64,000 nucleotides of DNA, from positions 186,001 through 250,000 of the forward strand of contig JAUICM010000002.1 of the NCBI GenBank assembly GCA_030427885.1. The letters are read 5' to 3'. The position numbers and the translations under genes were made by a program. Source of the stretch: Rhodothermia bacterium. GTDB lineage: Bacteria > Bacteroidota > Rhodothermia > Balneolales > Balneolaceae. The notes beneath the pieces were generated by a model. The model had not been told where the DNA came from. It ran no database searches and saw nothing but the letters and a program-made list of their open reading frames with translations. Shown here one piece after another: positions 47,801-57,363 of the stretch. The number at the start of each line of letters is the position of its first letter. Position 1 is the stretch's first letter.

Positions 47801-50800
47801 CCCTGACCGTATCGGTGATCATCGCCTGGTAACGTTTGTTGAACAGGTCGCGCTAAAGGACTTTCTTCATATTTCGTATAGGAATAAGCAAAATCATCGT
47901 CCACTCCCACTCCGACTATAGTTCCATAATATTCAGAAACAGGAGAGTCTGTTCCTAACCCACTTGAACTCTCCGGATCAAAACTGAGGCTGGTACCTTT
48001 AAATAAATCCTCGAGAAAAGTGTTCTGGTTGGATTCTTCTATAGGACGGGATACCGTGGAGGGAAGACCACGAGCATTATACAAGGTACCCCCCAATATT
48101 GTTTTACCTCCACCACGTTGTTGGGATTGCATCTCACGTCCCAAACCATCAAAATAGCTTACTGACTCAATGCCCCCATAAAGCTCATCTACTTCTGTTG
48201 AGTTTAAGGTCCGATTAAATACTTTTACTCCGGCAATATATCCTTCAAAGTCACCCCAATCCCCGTTGGAAGGTCCATCTCCCGGTCTGGCAATCCCTAT
48301 TGACAGAGGAGAACCACCACTTCCAGCTAAATTACTCTTCCATTCAGTCCACGTCTTTTTAAGCTGACCATCGATATAGAGTTTTGTTTGATCGGCACTT
48401 GCACTGTAAGTAAGTACCAGATGATACCAAGTATCATTCTTTATTCCAGCATTGTAGCTGCGACGAGTGTCCTCTGTACCACTTCCGGTATCCATATACA
48501 GTTCTACATTTGTGCCTTCAGTTCCAATTTCCAAATTATCATTAGATGCACTTGAGGACTGTGCAACCAAAATATTATTAACACTATGATTCGTATCATT
48601 CGATCCTCCAGAGTGATTTACTTTACGGTTAAACCACAAAGAAATCGTAAAAGCACTGGCCGCATCCAATTCGTTAACATCTCCAAAAGACACATAATCG
48701 TCATCCCCGTCGAAATAATTAACTTCTTTATTCCATTCAATGACATCATCCGGAGCAAGTGATCCCGAAATAGTACTAGAAATATAGTTGGGGTCTGAAT
48801 CATCAAAACTCCCATTTCCTACAACTGAATAATAGTAGTCTGTCTTTGTTGCTGCACCTAGTTGAGTAAAACTATGTGAGAGGCGATGAAAACTATCATA
48901 ACCATAAGCAAGGATTTTTTTATTCTCGTCTTTCAAAGACTCCATTCTACCATATTTATCATACCGAACTTCCGAAAACAGGTCGTCACCACTACTAGGC
49001 CTTACCCCTCCTGATATAGCATCTTCACTACCATTTACCTTTTGTATTCCTGTAAGAAATACACCATTGAGCCCATTTAAACTCTGATAATTAAAAGGCT
49101 GAGTATTCGATCCATAAAAATAAACCGTTGCATTTCCATTGCCGTCTAAGACTTCTTTAATATTTCCATAGTCATCATAACCTACTACCTCTGCTAATTT
49201 TTTCGAGTTTGAAGTACTTGGCAGATCAGGTGCTGTAGTAGTACCCGACCAAGCCCATTTTTCTTTGACTAACCAATTATTATTCATAGGCCCCGAATGA
49301 CTTTTGCTCCATATAGTCCAGGATTTACTTAAATCATTATTAGATCCATCTTCCAATAGAACGGAATAAGGTTTAGCAAACATGTAATCATCTTTCATAT
49401 CCTGCATATAATCATAATCATCATCGGCCTGATGTCCATATAAAAAACTAGTCTTCCTTACTTCGCTATTTGAGTTTGTCTCAGTCTTTGAGGTTAGTTG
49501 ATATATATTATTGGTAACATTTGTATTAGCATAGGTATTAGTTACAGTTGAATTCACTGAGGAACCACTACCTTCAAATAGCTTGGTTGTCGTAGACTTC
49601 GGATACATGAAGTACGATTTATACTGGAAATTTTTGCCTTTATAAATCTTTTCATTCGTAGGTAAAATTATTTGCTCAACTGTTACTTCGATACCCCAAA
49701 CATCTCCAACTAAATAATCAATGTGATCGAATTCGTAAACATGTGTTGTTTCGCTTATTTTTTTTGGAGTCGTAGAATTATCATATGCCTGAGACTTCTC
49801 TACCTGACCTCTCTTATAGCTGCTCAATTGCCGACCCGTCTGTACGCTATGACTCAGGTCATAAGTATTAAAACCTGTCTCATTTCCACTCCCTTCGTAA
49901 ATAATTTCTTTAACTTCGTCATAAGCAGATGATGAACCCATAGCTGTTTGCATGGATGAGCTTCGAACAACATAATCACAAGCAAGAGGATCGTCATCTA
50001 ATTCAATTTCATCCTCTGTATACACACTATATTGATAGGGCAGGAACAATTCATCTCCCTTTACATTATAGCCACTCGACCTTGTTGGGTTCTGATCTTG
50101 TTTGTACTCATATTCCCTGATGATATCATTTGATGATGACATCCCATCATGTTGGGTAATTTTCTTAATTCTTAATCCTCCAAGTGTTTTATTGCCAGCA
50201 CTTTCAACTGCACTACCAGACCAGTAATAATCGTTAGCCTCGTACTCAAATTGTGAATACCCCCCGGTTGGATAAGTAATTTTATCCATAGTACCATATT
50301 TAGTATACGTACTATTAGGTGCTCTATCTGCCCCGGAAAGAGTTCCAAATGTCACATTTGTAACCTGAGGGATTAGATCTGTATTAGTAGCACCATTGTA
50401 GTAACCCCAGTAATCAATATTGTAAGTATCGTAATCTGGAAAATTTCCCATTCCGCCGATATATGAAAATTCATACGGAGCCATATCAACTCCATCAGCA
50501 TCCTGTATTCCCACGTTTTCTAAAAACCTTGAATCTGTGCTATTGTAATCTAAAATAACTTTTTGAATTACATCAGAAGTAGATACCTGTTGAACCTCAA
50601 TCGATTGAAGCTGACCATAAATCACATTTCCGGATCCGGTACTTAGTGTCTCTGGGTCAACATCAAATATTAGTTTTTCCTTCGCTGTTGTTATTTGCGA
50701 AGGGAAATAGGTATACGTAGTGTTTTTTGTAACAGAATATGTGATGTCCTCTGATACAGCACAAACTGGTGCCGATGCATTATAAAATTGATTAGTCTTT

Positions 50801-51639
50801 GTCTTATTTACAAAGACTTCAAATTCAACCGGAGATGTTGTTTGTGTATAGGCAATATTAATCTCATCATCAGTAGAAAGATCATGAATTTTAGTAAGAT
50901 ACCAAGATGATACATAAGAGAAAGCCGGGGGAGGAACTTGTGAGCCTTGCCCGGATTTACTTAAGGTGGTTGAAGTTGACTGTTCTTGCTGAGCAAAAGT
51001 GTATTCTATCCCATTGTCATTAGTTACCTTAAAATAGGTAAATGCCCCTCCTGATATTTCATAGTCCACTTTTAAATTCTCATGCGGATACTTTAAAACC
51101 GGACCTGCAGCATCATCGATCATAAAAGTAGCCGATAACCCAGGTGCACTTATCGTAAATACATCCGGTTCAGGATCTAATTCCCAATTATATGCTTTGT
51201 CATAGTAAGTTTGTTCATCGTAAAGGCCATTAGCCAGACTATCTGCAGCTGAACCAGTATTTTTGTATCCAAGAGTAGACTCATCCGGCAGGCCATACAC
51301 ATTCCTTGTAATAACTCCTGTATTTAAAGACCAACCCAGTCCAACCCAACCAGGAATTTCCCTTGGACGTACACCCGAGGCATGGTAACTCAGAGTTAGT
51401 GGAAAATTCAAATGCCTGCTTTGAACATCATAAACCGGTACAGAAATCTGAGGAACACCTGAAGAATAACTAACGGGGATTTCAGAAAATTTTGCCATTG
51501 AAGCGGCAGTAGGAGATGGAAACGCTACATTAAATGTTGATTCAGATTGGGTATTACCCCGCCCCTGAGCTTGCAAAGCCTGAGGAATAGTGAGAAAAAG
51601 AAGAAGTATTAATGGTAGACTGGTCTTTATTGCTTTCAT
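44899..51639 (-). CDS. Rhs/YD-repeat polymorphic toxin with LamG domain and DUF4258-like tip
   Basis: A 2,246-residue protein starting at the ATG at 51639, which directly begins a Sec signal peptide (ends ALQAQ); an ATG 11 codons upstream is less likely. Order: N-terminal SpvB-like/YD shell; a LamG/concanavalin-like domain (about 975-1160, YFDGDDDYVSFGD ... FEGYIAGVKVFNR); more YD repeats; the Rhs-associated core (about 1945-2060, LKDHLGSVRTTVD, YDPILGGFIQIDP, DPTGMDP); then a variable tip. The last 75 residues (GHALDQMQSRGVISPSVV ... VVTNTVGDIITVV) match DUF4258, proposed to be an RNase-like toxin fold. The antidote gene follows at once. It sits inside a secretion/pilus operon. No PAAR or VgrG is present, and the Sec signal argues against type VI delivery. 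Confidence 0.9.
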   Translation of the reverse strand: MKAIKTSLPLILLLFLTIPQALQAQGRGNTQSESTFNVAFPSPTAASMAKFSEIPVSYSSGVPQISVPVYDVQSRHLNFPLTLSYHASGVRPREIPGWVGLGWSLNTGVITRNVYGLPDESTLGYKNTGSAADSLANGLYDEQTYYDKAYNWELDPEPDVFTISAPGLSATFMIDDAAGPVLKYPHENLKVDYEISGGAFTYFKVTNDNGIEYTFAQQEQSTSTTLSKSGQGSQVPPPAFSYVSSWYLTKIHDLSTDDEINIAYTQTTSPVEFEVFVNKTKTNQFYNASAPVCAVSEDITYSVTKNTTYTYFPSQITTAKEKLIFDVDPETLSTGSGNVIYGQLQSIEVQQVSTSDVIQKVILDYNSTDSRFLENVGIQDADGVDMAPYEFSYIGGMGNFPDYDTYNIDYWGYYNGATNTDLIPQVTNVTFGTLSGADRAPNSTYTKYGTMDKITYPTGGYSQFEYEANDYYWSGSAVESAGNKTLGGLRIKKITQHDGMSSSNDIIREYEYKQDQNPTRSSGYNVKGDELFLPYQYSVYTEDEIELDDDPLACDYVVRSSSMQTAMGSSSAYDEVKEIIYEGSGNETGFNTYDLSHSVQTGRQLSSYKRGQVEKSQAYDNSTTPKKISETTHVYEFDHIDYLVGDVWGIEVTVEQIILPTNEKIYKGKNFQYKSYFMYPKSTTTKLFEGSGSSVNSTVTNTYANTNVTNNIYQLTSKTETNSNSEVRKTSFLYGHQADDDYDYMQDMKDDYMFAKPYSVLLEDGSNNDLSKSWTIWSKSHSGPMNNNWLVKEKWAWSGTTTAPDLPSTSNSKKLAEVVGYDDYGNIKEVLDGNGNATVYFYGSNTQPFNYQSLNGLNGVFLTGIQKVNGSEDAISGGVRPSSGDDLFSEVRYDKYGRMESLKDENKKILAYGYDSFHRLSHSFTQLGAATKTDYYYSVVGNGSFDDSDPNYISSTISGSLAPDDVIEWNKEVNYFDGDDDYVSFGDVNELDAASAFTISLWFNRKVNHSGGSNDTNHSVNNILVAQSSSASNDNLEIGTEGTNVELYMDTGSGTEDTRRSYNAGIKNDTWYHLVLTYSASADQTKLYIDGQLKKTWTEWKSNLAGSGGSPLSIGIARPGDGPSNGDWGDFEGYIAGVKVFNRTLNSTEVDELYGGIESVSYFDGLGREMQSQQRGGGKTILGGTLYNARGLPSTVSRPIEESNQNTFLEDLFKGTSLSFDPESSSGLGTDSPVSEYYGTIVGVGVDDDFAYSYTKYEESPLARPVQQTLPGDDHRYGQGHVNTTTYGLNTAETFATSSQTGIPAKSWSANKLSKTITTDQDGKKTITYTDGWGQTIASGVDMNGNGQLSRSTGGDLVTEFAYDLRGNLVRVEDPRALATTYTYNTLGQLTSKKLPDQTYSEEYKYDKKGRLRFTQQPNHKEMGSGSDLSTSLDSEEETYLEKTLIVTGPGKLTIDFEVNDLFFDGYTYSVRHIQTGQLILDESFSSSGGSAVHTIEVDAGTYKFVGESDPSEFALFTEGTFSFDAYEFYSYIKYDDLDRVIEEGVYSGAGTSFSAANPDSQTFPTSDNQENTKYYYDGDQAYSGGLVPSPVNMKGRISKIEYRDLSVSSSSWGETWYSYNSMGAVKWVVQHAPGLYHKTIEYEYDEVGRVTQVDFQGGVSGEQFYQRYSYDGLGRLAEIESSTNGSTWQTEAEYTSYLADGQVKTLLLGNTPAQTVNYTYTVQGWLDKINNGAISSGDKFGMDLGYSYNGNISSQLWRQAGAANTNSLTYSYGYDNANRLTSAGFSGSGYSSTAFDATYSYDKNGNMTGLTRKNQSGSYNNNVGNLDLPISSGNQVTEILDLSDFGYLDLSYDANGNMKSNEVQGLTGAAYDWRNLPSQLLKGGTTLQYAYDGSGKRVKKQVAGGVQTHYVRDASGQTIGIFEDGDLAFVNIMSPSGGIIGTYDGSQRRYFLKDHLGSVRTTVDQSGNVDGYDDYYPFGMVMPGRSSNSSNPTDNYKFTGHERDDEASITLDYMNARNYDPILGGFIQIDPHHDSYPGWSPYSYSFNNPVNFIDPTGMDPCEKGDWWCQLNEFIGFILSSSDEVNLKIDVGQFSEEAQKDQPKERKMAANAILQDLKDHGEKVEGIYGVTRELPVGDVMLPLMEGKPGEAALNAGMYAIPVGRLGQPIRLLTKNVPKVIDGVKFTGHALDQMQSRGVISPSVVLDVINNATRSIPGNTQGTTVFFKDNLKVVTNTVGDIITVVTQ

Positions 51640-51764
51640 TTTCGAGTATGCAAAATTGGTATTTATTAGCATTTAAGTACAAGCTAAATGCAAAATTTTC
51701 ATACTAGATTTAAAGCTTTAAAAAAGATTTCTCAAGGTCTTAACAAAATAATATTGTAGTTGAA

Positions 51765-52403
51765 TTACTTAGATATAAAATACTCCATTAAGATAGTGTA
51801 CTCTGCGATTATGTAAACAAGTAGAATAAAAACAGAGATAGGAATTTTTGAATTTTTTGAAATTTTTTTGGAAGCAATCCCAATTATTGAGAGTAAACCT
51901 CCAGTAAGCAATGAGATATAGATAACTAATCCAATATCCCATCCGATAATAAGTGGGAGTACAGAAAAGAGTTTTATGTCACCCCAACCAAAAGCTGTTT
52001 TTCCCCAGAATTTTTGTGTAATAATTTGGATTATAAAACCTGCCCCAAATATCAAACATGAAATCATGCCCTTGTTCCATTCAGATTGGATTGCAACTAT
52101 CAATATTCCAACCAACAGCATACCCAACACCAGTTTATTAGGGATGATCTTCGAGTACGTATCTATGACTGCCACAAACAAAAAGAGTTGCTCAAAGATA
52201 ACCAGTAGCCATTCTGTATCATCTGACGGAGATCTAAACAGAACCCAGACCGTATTGAGTATTGTGGCAAGAATGGCTACCACCCATTTAATTTTCCCGG
52301 AGCCAATTGGAGTGATATTCTTAGATAAATATGTTGGTCGAAAAATGGATACAAAGCTAAGGATACCGCCAACAACCAATCCTTCTATGGCCTGGACTAT
52401 CAT
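51765..52403 (-). CDS. Prepilin peptidase (A24 family, peptidase domain only)
   Basis: A 212-residue polytopic membrane protein with about six helices. Both catalytic aspartates of the type IV prepilin peptidase family are present: Asp81 in VAVIDTYSKIIPN and Asp142 in GWGDIKLF (the GxGD motif). The N-terminal cytoplasmic methyltransferase half with its zinc cysteines, found in PilD/GspO, is missing, so this form should cut leaders but may not methylate. It lies 6 bases after the major pseudopilin gene. The Rhs gene begins 126 bases later on the same strand. Confidence 0.88.
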   Translation of the reverse strand: MIVQAIEGLVVGGILSFVSIFRPTYLSKNITPIGSGKIKWVVAILATILNTVWVLFRSPSDDTEWLLVIFEQLFLFVAVIDTYSKIIPNKLVLGMLLVGILIVAIQSEWNKGMISCLIFGAGFIIQIITQKFWGKTAFGWGDIKLFSVLPLIIGWDIGLVIYISLLTGGLLSIIGIASKKISKNSKIPISVFILLVYIIAEYTILMEYFISK

Positions 52404-52409
52404 TGTAAA

Positions 52410-52841
52410 CTAGTCCGGAACTACTTGCTCCACATTACCCTCCTGATCCACCTGCCATTTATTGAATACCCCGTCGTTGTCGAAATCAATAATGGAGGTA
52501 GCAGTTGCTACATACGCGTTTGGACCTGCGCTTTCCACTTCAATAACATAACGGGCCTTCCCTCCTTCCGTGATCATTTTTTCATGCTCAAAACCCAAAG
52601 TTTCAAAATCAGAAGCATAGATGTCATGTTCCAGATGATATACTTTCTGAAGAGTATGTAGGAAAGCAAGCTGGGTCTTTGCTTCCGTGGTTTTAGCCCT
52701 TGTAGTTACATTCTGATATAAGGGGACAGCAATCATTATCAGGATCCCGATAATAGCTAATACGATAAGAAGCTCGGTTAGGGAAAACCCATCTTCATCT
52801 TTATAGATCTCTTTTATCCAGGTATTCATAATTTTTCTCAT
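52410..52841 (-). CDS. gspG: Major pseudopilin/pilin, GspG/PilE-like
   Basis: A 143-residue prepilin. The leader is cut after Gly18 (DEDG/FSLTELLIVLAIIGIL, Glu at +5). The helix continues as MIAVPLYQNVTTRAKTTEAKTQLAFL, typical of GspG/PilE. The C-terminal head contains DFDNDGVFNKWQVD, an acidic calcium-like loop as in GspG proteins. It overlaps the upstream PilP-like gene by 4 bases (ATGA). This is likely the main subunit of the (pseudo)pilus. Confidence 0.9.
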   Translation of the reverse strand: MRKIMNTWIKEIYKDEDGFSLTELLIVLAIIGILIMIAVPLYQNVTTRAKTTEAKTQLAFLHTLQKVYHLEHDIYASDFETLGFEHEKMITEGGKARYVIEVESAGPNAYVATATSIIDFDNDGVFNKWQVDQEGNVEQVVPD

Positions 52842-53296
52842 TCTAGTGTTAGAGTAAATTTCTTCTTGTTAAATCCAATTATTACCGAGTCTGTAGAAAC
52901 TTCTTCAATAGTGATTTCTGAATTCAGTTTCTCTCCTTTCCCAAGTATGTATGTTTTACCTGCCTCATCTGAAATCGCAGCCATTCCATCAAAAATTCCA
53001 GTCAGCTTGAGCGCTGGCAATTCCAGCTCCTTTTTCTTGTTTTCTTCAATTACACTAACCTCTTTAGCAGGCTTCTTTGTATTTGAGAATGGATCCCTTC
53101 CGTTAGATTTATATTGATATACTGCTTTCTCCGGAACCACCAGATCAGAGAGCTGTACTTCCTCTTGTTTCTGTATCGCCACACCTTCGTTTCCACTGCT
53201 CAATTCTGAAAAACTGATGAAATTGATCCCCCATACAATGGCAACAACTCCACCTAATAGTACTTTCCCCAATGTTGTTTCCAGAAATTCTTTCAT
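52838..53296 (-). CDS. PilP/GspC-like assembly protein
   Basis: A 152-residue bitopic protein with one N-terminal helix (about 10-30) and a periplasmic homology-region-like domain (about 93-152: LKLTGIF.G.AAI....G.TYILGKGEKL...ITIEEVSTDSVIIG), the pattern of GspC/PilP proteins that connect the inner-membrane platform to the secretin. The middle is charged and low-complexity. Overlaps of 4 bases on both sides place it firmly in the operon. Confidence 0.75.
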   Translation of the reverse strand: MKEFLETTLGKVLLGGVVAIVWGINFISFSELSSGNEGVAIQKQEEVQLSDLVVPEKAVYQYKSNGRDPFSNTKKPAKEVSVIEENKKKELELPALKLTGIFDGMAAISDEAGKTYILGKGEKLNSEITIEEVSTDSVIIGFNKKKFTLTLE

Positions 53297-53841
53297 GAGG
53301 ACTCCCTTAGTAGAATAACCTCAAGCCTGAGTTCTCCTTCCAATATTGTAATAGAGCTTTCACCTCCGAGGCTTTCAAGATCGATAGACTGTATTCTGAG
53401 TACCTGCCCTTTTTGTTCTATCTGATTAATGAACCTGGCCACGCTATGATACCCACCTCTAAAATTTATCTCCAGCCCCCGGTTAGTATATTTCCCGGAT
53501 GACTCAGAGGCCAATGGTTGCACTTTATTAATGCTGACATAATTCGATTGAGCAGCTTCATATAAGCTTTCTATCACGTTCGAGAATTCTTCCTCCGTTG
53601 CCAGTTCAACGTACATTTCATCCATTCGCTCATCCAGAACACCTCTGGAGTGCTGCAGTTCATCCAGCTTTTCTTTCCAATCCCCCATGTACTCTATCTG
53701 TTCACTCTGAACCTTTAACACACTGTATTTTTCATATAAGTCAGCCACATATGGCAATACGATAAATACTAATACTCCACTAAAAACCAATATCATGGCT
53801 CCCGATATCACCTTCCATATATGTTTATATGAAGTTTTCAA
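53293..53841 (-). CDS. PilO/GspM-like assembly protein
   Basis: A 182-residue bitopic protein: one N-terminal helix (about 10-32), a coiled-coil segment (about 36-75) and a small ferredoxin-like periplasmic domain (FSNVIESLYEAAQ...VSINKVQPL...INFRGGYHSVARFINQIEQ), the standard layout of PilO/GspM. It overlaps both neighbours by 4 bases. In the family it pairs with PilN/GspL in the inner-membrane platform. Confidence 0.78.
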   Translation of the reverse strand: MKTSYKHIWKVISGAMILVFSGVLVFIVLPYVADLYEKYSVLKVQSEQIEYMGDWKEKLDELQHSRGVLDERMDEMYVELATEEEFSNVIESLYEAAQSNYVSINKVQPLASESSGKYTNRGLEINFRGGYHSVARFINQIEQKGQVLRIQSIDLESLGGESSITILEGELRLEVILLRESS

Positions 53842-55274
53842 TTTGAAGTAGTATAGATTAAGAGTTCAAATTTCAGGATCTGACTAACATATTCTCTGTC
53901 TTCTGGTTCTATCCTTTCCGAAAGGAGCAGGCTAACGCTTTCAACCTCATTACGACTCTCGAGACTACTCAGAAATCTGGTAACAGCCCGCTCATTCGTT
54001 GCCTCCCCCTTCAGTACCATTTCTTTTCCGTTATTTGCACCTAATCTCACGTTCAGGTCTTCCACCCAAACCTGTTCAGGAATGGTTTCTGCAATAAGCT
54101 GAAACAGATAGGCGAATGATTCCCTATCACTGATCAAGTTCTTTGCTTCCACAAAAGAGTCTTTCATCTGTATTAACTTCTGCCGCTCTTTATTTACCAG
54201 TTCAATCTTGTCGCCAATGGTTGCCATTACCTGATTACTTTCTACCAACTGATAGTCAACTACTTTTGAAAGAGCATACGTCAACAGCCCAAATATAATG
54301 AGTGGTACAAAAAGCAGAACTCCCAGTCTGAGAGTTTCTTTCTTGTCATGTTCTTGGACTGCATCTACCTTGGCTTCTTCTGAAATAACATTAAAACTGT
54401 CTATTCCCTGGAAAAAGAACTTAACCAAAATACCTGTGGACAAGGAATATGCTCCTTCCAGTGCATCGAATCCTTTCTTTCGTTGCAATGGGGATAAAGA
54501 ATTTAACTCTCTTCCCGATCCAGTATCCTGTACCCTCAAAGCAGCTTGAGAGATAGAAGTATAAACAAGCATTCCATCCGAATTAGTGTCCTGCTTTGAT
54601 TCTTCAGATAAAAGACAGGACTCTGCCTGCGTCCACAGATACTCCATTGAATCCGACTCTGGAGCAACCAGAGAATAGAAATTGAATATCAGGCCGTTTT
54701 TAAAGACAGTCAGTTGATACTCATTATTTATTATCTCTAGTACTGCGGAATACCCCTCTATAAACTCAGGATTGAATATCTGTGAATATCCTGATTCAAA
54801 AATACCTGTACTTATTACCTCCGGATACAAACCAGCCTTATGTAATACAGCCAGATATAAATCCCGCTTCTCCTGATCGATTACCTGAAAAAGACATCTT
54901 TTACTGTCTTCTCCGATATCAATTAAATGGGACTGAATTAGTACATTTTCTTTACCCGCTGTAAGCTCTTTACTCTTTGAGTCTAGCCATTTATCTATTT
55001 CTTCGGCCTCTTCGAAATAGGGCAGCTCTTCAATAATAACCTCAAATAGTAGCTCAGGTATTACTACAGCAATGTGATACGCATCAGACTCAACACTTTC
55101 TTTCAATGCCTCTAATTTGGAAATTAGTGAGGCTTCACTTCCATTGTGAGCTACTTCATCAAAGCCCTTTAACGTCCACTTTTTCCCTGAGCGGTCAACC
55201 TCCACCCAACGGATGAGTTCATCCGTAATCTCAATACCTACTGCGGTATGTTCCAGAAAGGGAACTTTGATCAT
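53838..55274 (-). CDS. PilM-PilN fusion (GspL-like) platform protein
   Basis: A 478-residue protein that joins a cytoplasmic actin-like PilM domain (about 1-240, HTAVGIEITDELIRWVEVD at the start) to a PilN-like part: one transmembrane helix (about 310-330, LGVLLFVPLIIFGLLTYALS), a coiled coil and a periplasmic ferredoxin-like domain (about 375-478). This is the layout of GspL in type II systems, where PilM and PilN are fused, and supports a type II or hybrid machine. It follows the secretin gene by two bases. Confidence 0.8.
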   Translation of the reverse strand: MIKVPFLEHTAVGIEITDELIRWVEVDRSGKKWTLKGFDEVAHNGSEASLISKLEALKESVESDAYHIAVVIPELLFEVIIEELPYFEEAEEIDKWLDSKSKELTAGKENVLIQSHLIDIGEDSKRCLFQVIDQEKRDLYLAVLHKAGLYPEVISTGIFESGYSQIFNPEFIEGYSAVLEIINNEYQLTVFKNGLIFNFYSLVAPESDSMEYLWTQAESCLLSEESKQDTNSDGMLVYTSISQAALRVQDTGSGRELNSLSPLQRKKGFDALEGAYSLSTGILVKFFFQGIDSFNVISEEAKVDAVQEHDKKETLRLGVLLFVPLIIFGLLTYALSKVVDYQLVESNQVMATIGDKIELVNKERQKLIQMKDSFVEAKNLISDRESFAYLFQLIAETIPEQVWVEDLNVRLGANNGKEMVLKGEATNERAVTRFLSSLESRNEVESVSLLLSERIEPEDREYVSQILKFELLIYTTSN

Positions 55275-55276
55275 GC

Positions 55277-57292
55277 TTATTGATCTACACTTAATTTCAT
55301 GTCATCACGAAGCTGGTTCCAGCGGTCGTCGTCATTCCCATCGCCATAAAACACATGGGGAGTTATAAATATCACCAGCTCAGATTTGATCTGGCTTGTT
55401 TTCTTATTCCGGAATAATCTACCCAATAAGGGGATATCTCCAAGAATAGGAACTTTATTGATCGTCTCTGATTCACTTTCCTGAATCAGTCCACCTAGGA
55501 TAATAGTTTCCCCATCTTTGAGTCTTACGGTAGAATCCAGAACCCGACTGTTTATAGTGGGAGGAATATCCGGACTAAGCGTACCTACGGGTGTATTAAA
55601 CTCGGGATGTACTTCTACTGTTACATCTCCAGAGGCACTAACCCATGGAGTTATTTCGAGCAACACATTTGCCTGAATTTCTTCGAACCTTTGTGACTCC
55701 TGAGTTACAATCTGGTTAGGGGATTGCAAAGGAGTTGTTGAGGTAAGCAGGTAATACTGAGTGGTACCAATTTCTATACTTGCTTTATGCCCGTTTAATG
55801 TTGAGATCTGCGGACGGGATTTTACTGTTACCAGTCCATCCTGATCGAGCGCCTGAATCTTAAAAAAGAAATTAGATGGCAACCGCCCGAGATTTTTAAT
55901 TCCAAACAGATCTCCACCACTTGTAAATGCACTATTTAAATCAGTTCCATCCCCTTGTATGGTTAACCCTCCGCTTTGATCAGCACCCTGACCAAACAGT
56001 ACTGTAAACGGATTAAAGAAACTACTATCAGGAGATACTCCTTTGGCCAGAGACAGCCCCAGTTGATACATATCCGAAGTATTAACATCGATCACAAGCG
56101 CTTCGATCATGATCTGAGGGGTTGGAAAATCAATCTCACGTACAAAATTTTCCAGCTCCACGATCACATCATTGGTACCTATTACCATTAATCCGTTTTG
56201 TTCTTTGATCACCTGTATATTAGCGTCTTTTTTCACTGGCTCGGGAATCAGGTCAATCACTACATCAGAGCGGATATGTTTGAGCCTGATCAGTTTAGTA
56301 GTGGCTATACCGCTGGTGTTCTTATCACCTATGATATACATGGAACCTTCTTTCCTATACGTGAACGAAGTATTTCTAAAGATATAGGTAAGTGCCTGAT
56401 CCATATTCAGATTATTAGCTTTTGCTGTGATGGTTTTTTCAGGAAGACCGTAGGTGATCATACTTACCTCACTCTGATATCCAATCTCTGTGATGACATC
56501 AGAGACATTGGCATTTACCACATCCAGTTCGATTGAACCATCTTTCACTGATACCCAAAAATTAGATCCTTGTGCATCTCCGTCACCTGATGCAAAACCA
56601 AGTCGGTCTACAATGTATATTCCGTCCTTCTCCCTTAGTGAGAACCCATTGTTCGATAAAATTATATTCAGTCCGGGTTCCAATTCAACCTGACTTAAAA
56701 ATCCACTTAGGTTCCCACGCACTCCATTTCTGATAATCAGATTTCTTCCCGTTTTCAGTGATATCTCCCGGACAAATCTGTTGAGCTCTACGTCCTGAAG
56801 GTCTAAACTCAATTTACCCTCCTCATAACTAATAACCGGCTCGATTATCAATTCCTGGGGCTCAGGCACTATATATTTCCCGACCCTAAAAACCTGACCT
56901 GACTGCTTTAGAGAAAATCCGTATTCCTGACATATGAAAATCAGGACTTCCATTACAGATACATTTGAAAGTCTTAGTGTGATCTGCCTGGTTAAATCGT
57001 TGTCCACAATCAAATTCAGATCATATTGTCGTCCCAAAGCACGAAGGAAATCTCTTGCTGCAATATTACTGACATTTAAGTTCTCCACTTTGACTTTGGA
57101 AGAAGCTGGGATTGCAGACAGGTCCACCTGTACAATTGTAGTATCAATTATGGATTTGAGGTAAGTACTTAGTGAGTCTCTTTCGGTTATCCCTGAACTA
57201 TCTACCTGCACTGGGTTGATATCCTGAGAAAAAGAAGCTACCGGGAGTAGCATAACCCATAACAAAATGATTCCGCATATTTTAGCTTGCAT
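55277..57292 (-). CDS. gspD: Secretin (GspD/PilQ family)
   Basis: A 671-residue outer-membrane secretin with a signal peptide (ends ASFSQ). Three or more STN/N-domain-like periplasmic repeats (about 60-320) are followed by the secretin barrel core (about 400-655): VTVKSRPQISTLNGHKASIEIG, the VRLKDGETIILGGLIQE signature and KVPILGDIPLLGRLFRNK, ending LVIFITPHV. It forms the outer-membrane gate. It lies 71 bases after gspE and two bases before the PilM-N gene. Confidence 0.95.
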   Translation of the reverse strand: MQAKICGIILLWVMLLPVASFSQDINPVQVDSSGITERDSLSTYLKSIIDTTIVQVDLSAIPASSKVKVENLNVSNIAARDFLRALGRQYDLNLIVDNDLTRQITLRLSNVSVMEVLIFICQEYGFSLKQSGQVFRVGKYIVPEPQELIIEPVISYEEGKLSLDLQDVELNRFVREISLKTGRNLIIRNGVRGNLSGFLSQVELEPGLNIILSNNGFSLREKDGIYIVDRLGFASGDGDAQGSNFWVSVKDGSIELDVVNANVSDVITEIGYQSEVSMITYGLPEKTITAKANNLNMDQALTYIFRNTSFTYRKEGSMYIIGDKNTSGIATTKLIRLKHIRSDVVIDLIPEPVKKDANIQVIKEQNGLMVIGTNDVIVELENFVREIDFPTPQIMIEALVIDVNTSDMYQLGLSLAKGVSPDSSFFNPFTVLFGQGADQSGGLTIQGDGTDLNSAFTSGGDLFGIKNLGRLPSNFFFKIQALDQDGLVTVKSRPQISTLNGHKASIEIGTTQYYLLTSTTPLQSPNQIVTQESQRFEEIQANVLLEITPWVSASGDVTVEVHPEFNTPVGTLSPDIPPTINSRVLDSTVRLKDGETIILGGLIQESESETINKVPILGDIPLLGRLFRNKKTSQIKSELVIFITPHVFYGDGNDDDRWNQLRDDMKLSVDQ

Positions 57293-57363
57293 AAACAGGA
57301 TGGCTGCGATTCTTGTTTTGAGGAGAATAGAAAAATTTTACTGAACTTACACTTATTCTTTTC

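Noticed and set aside
44899-51639. A type VI secretion effector
   Set aside because: No PAAR, VgrG, Hcp or tss genes are in the window, and the protein starts with a Sec signal peptide.
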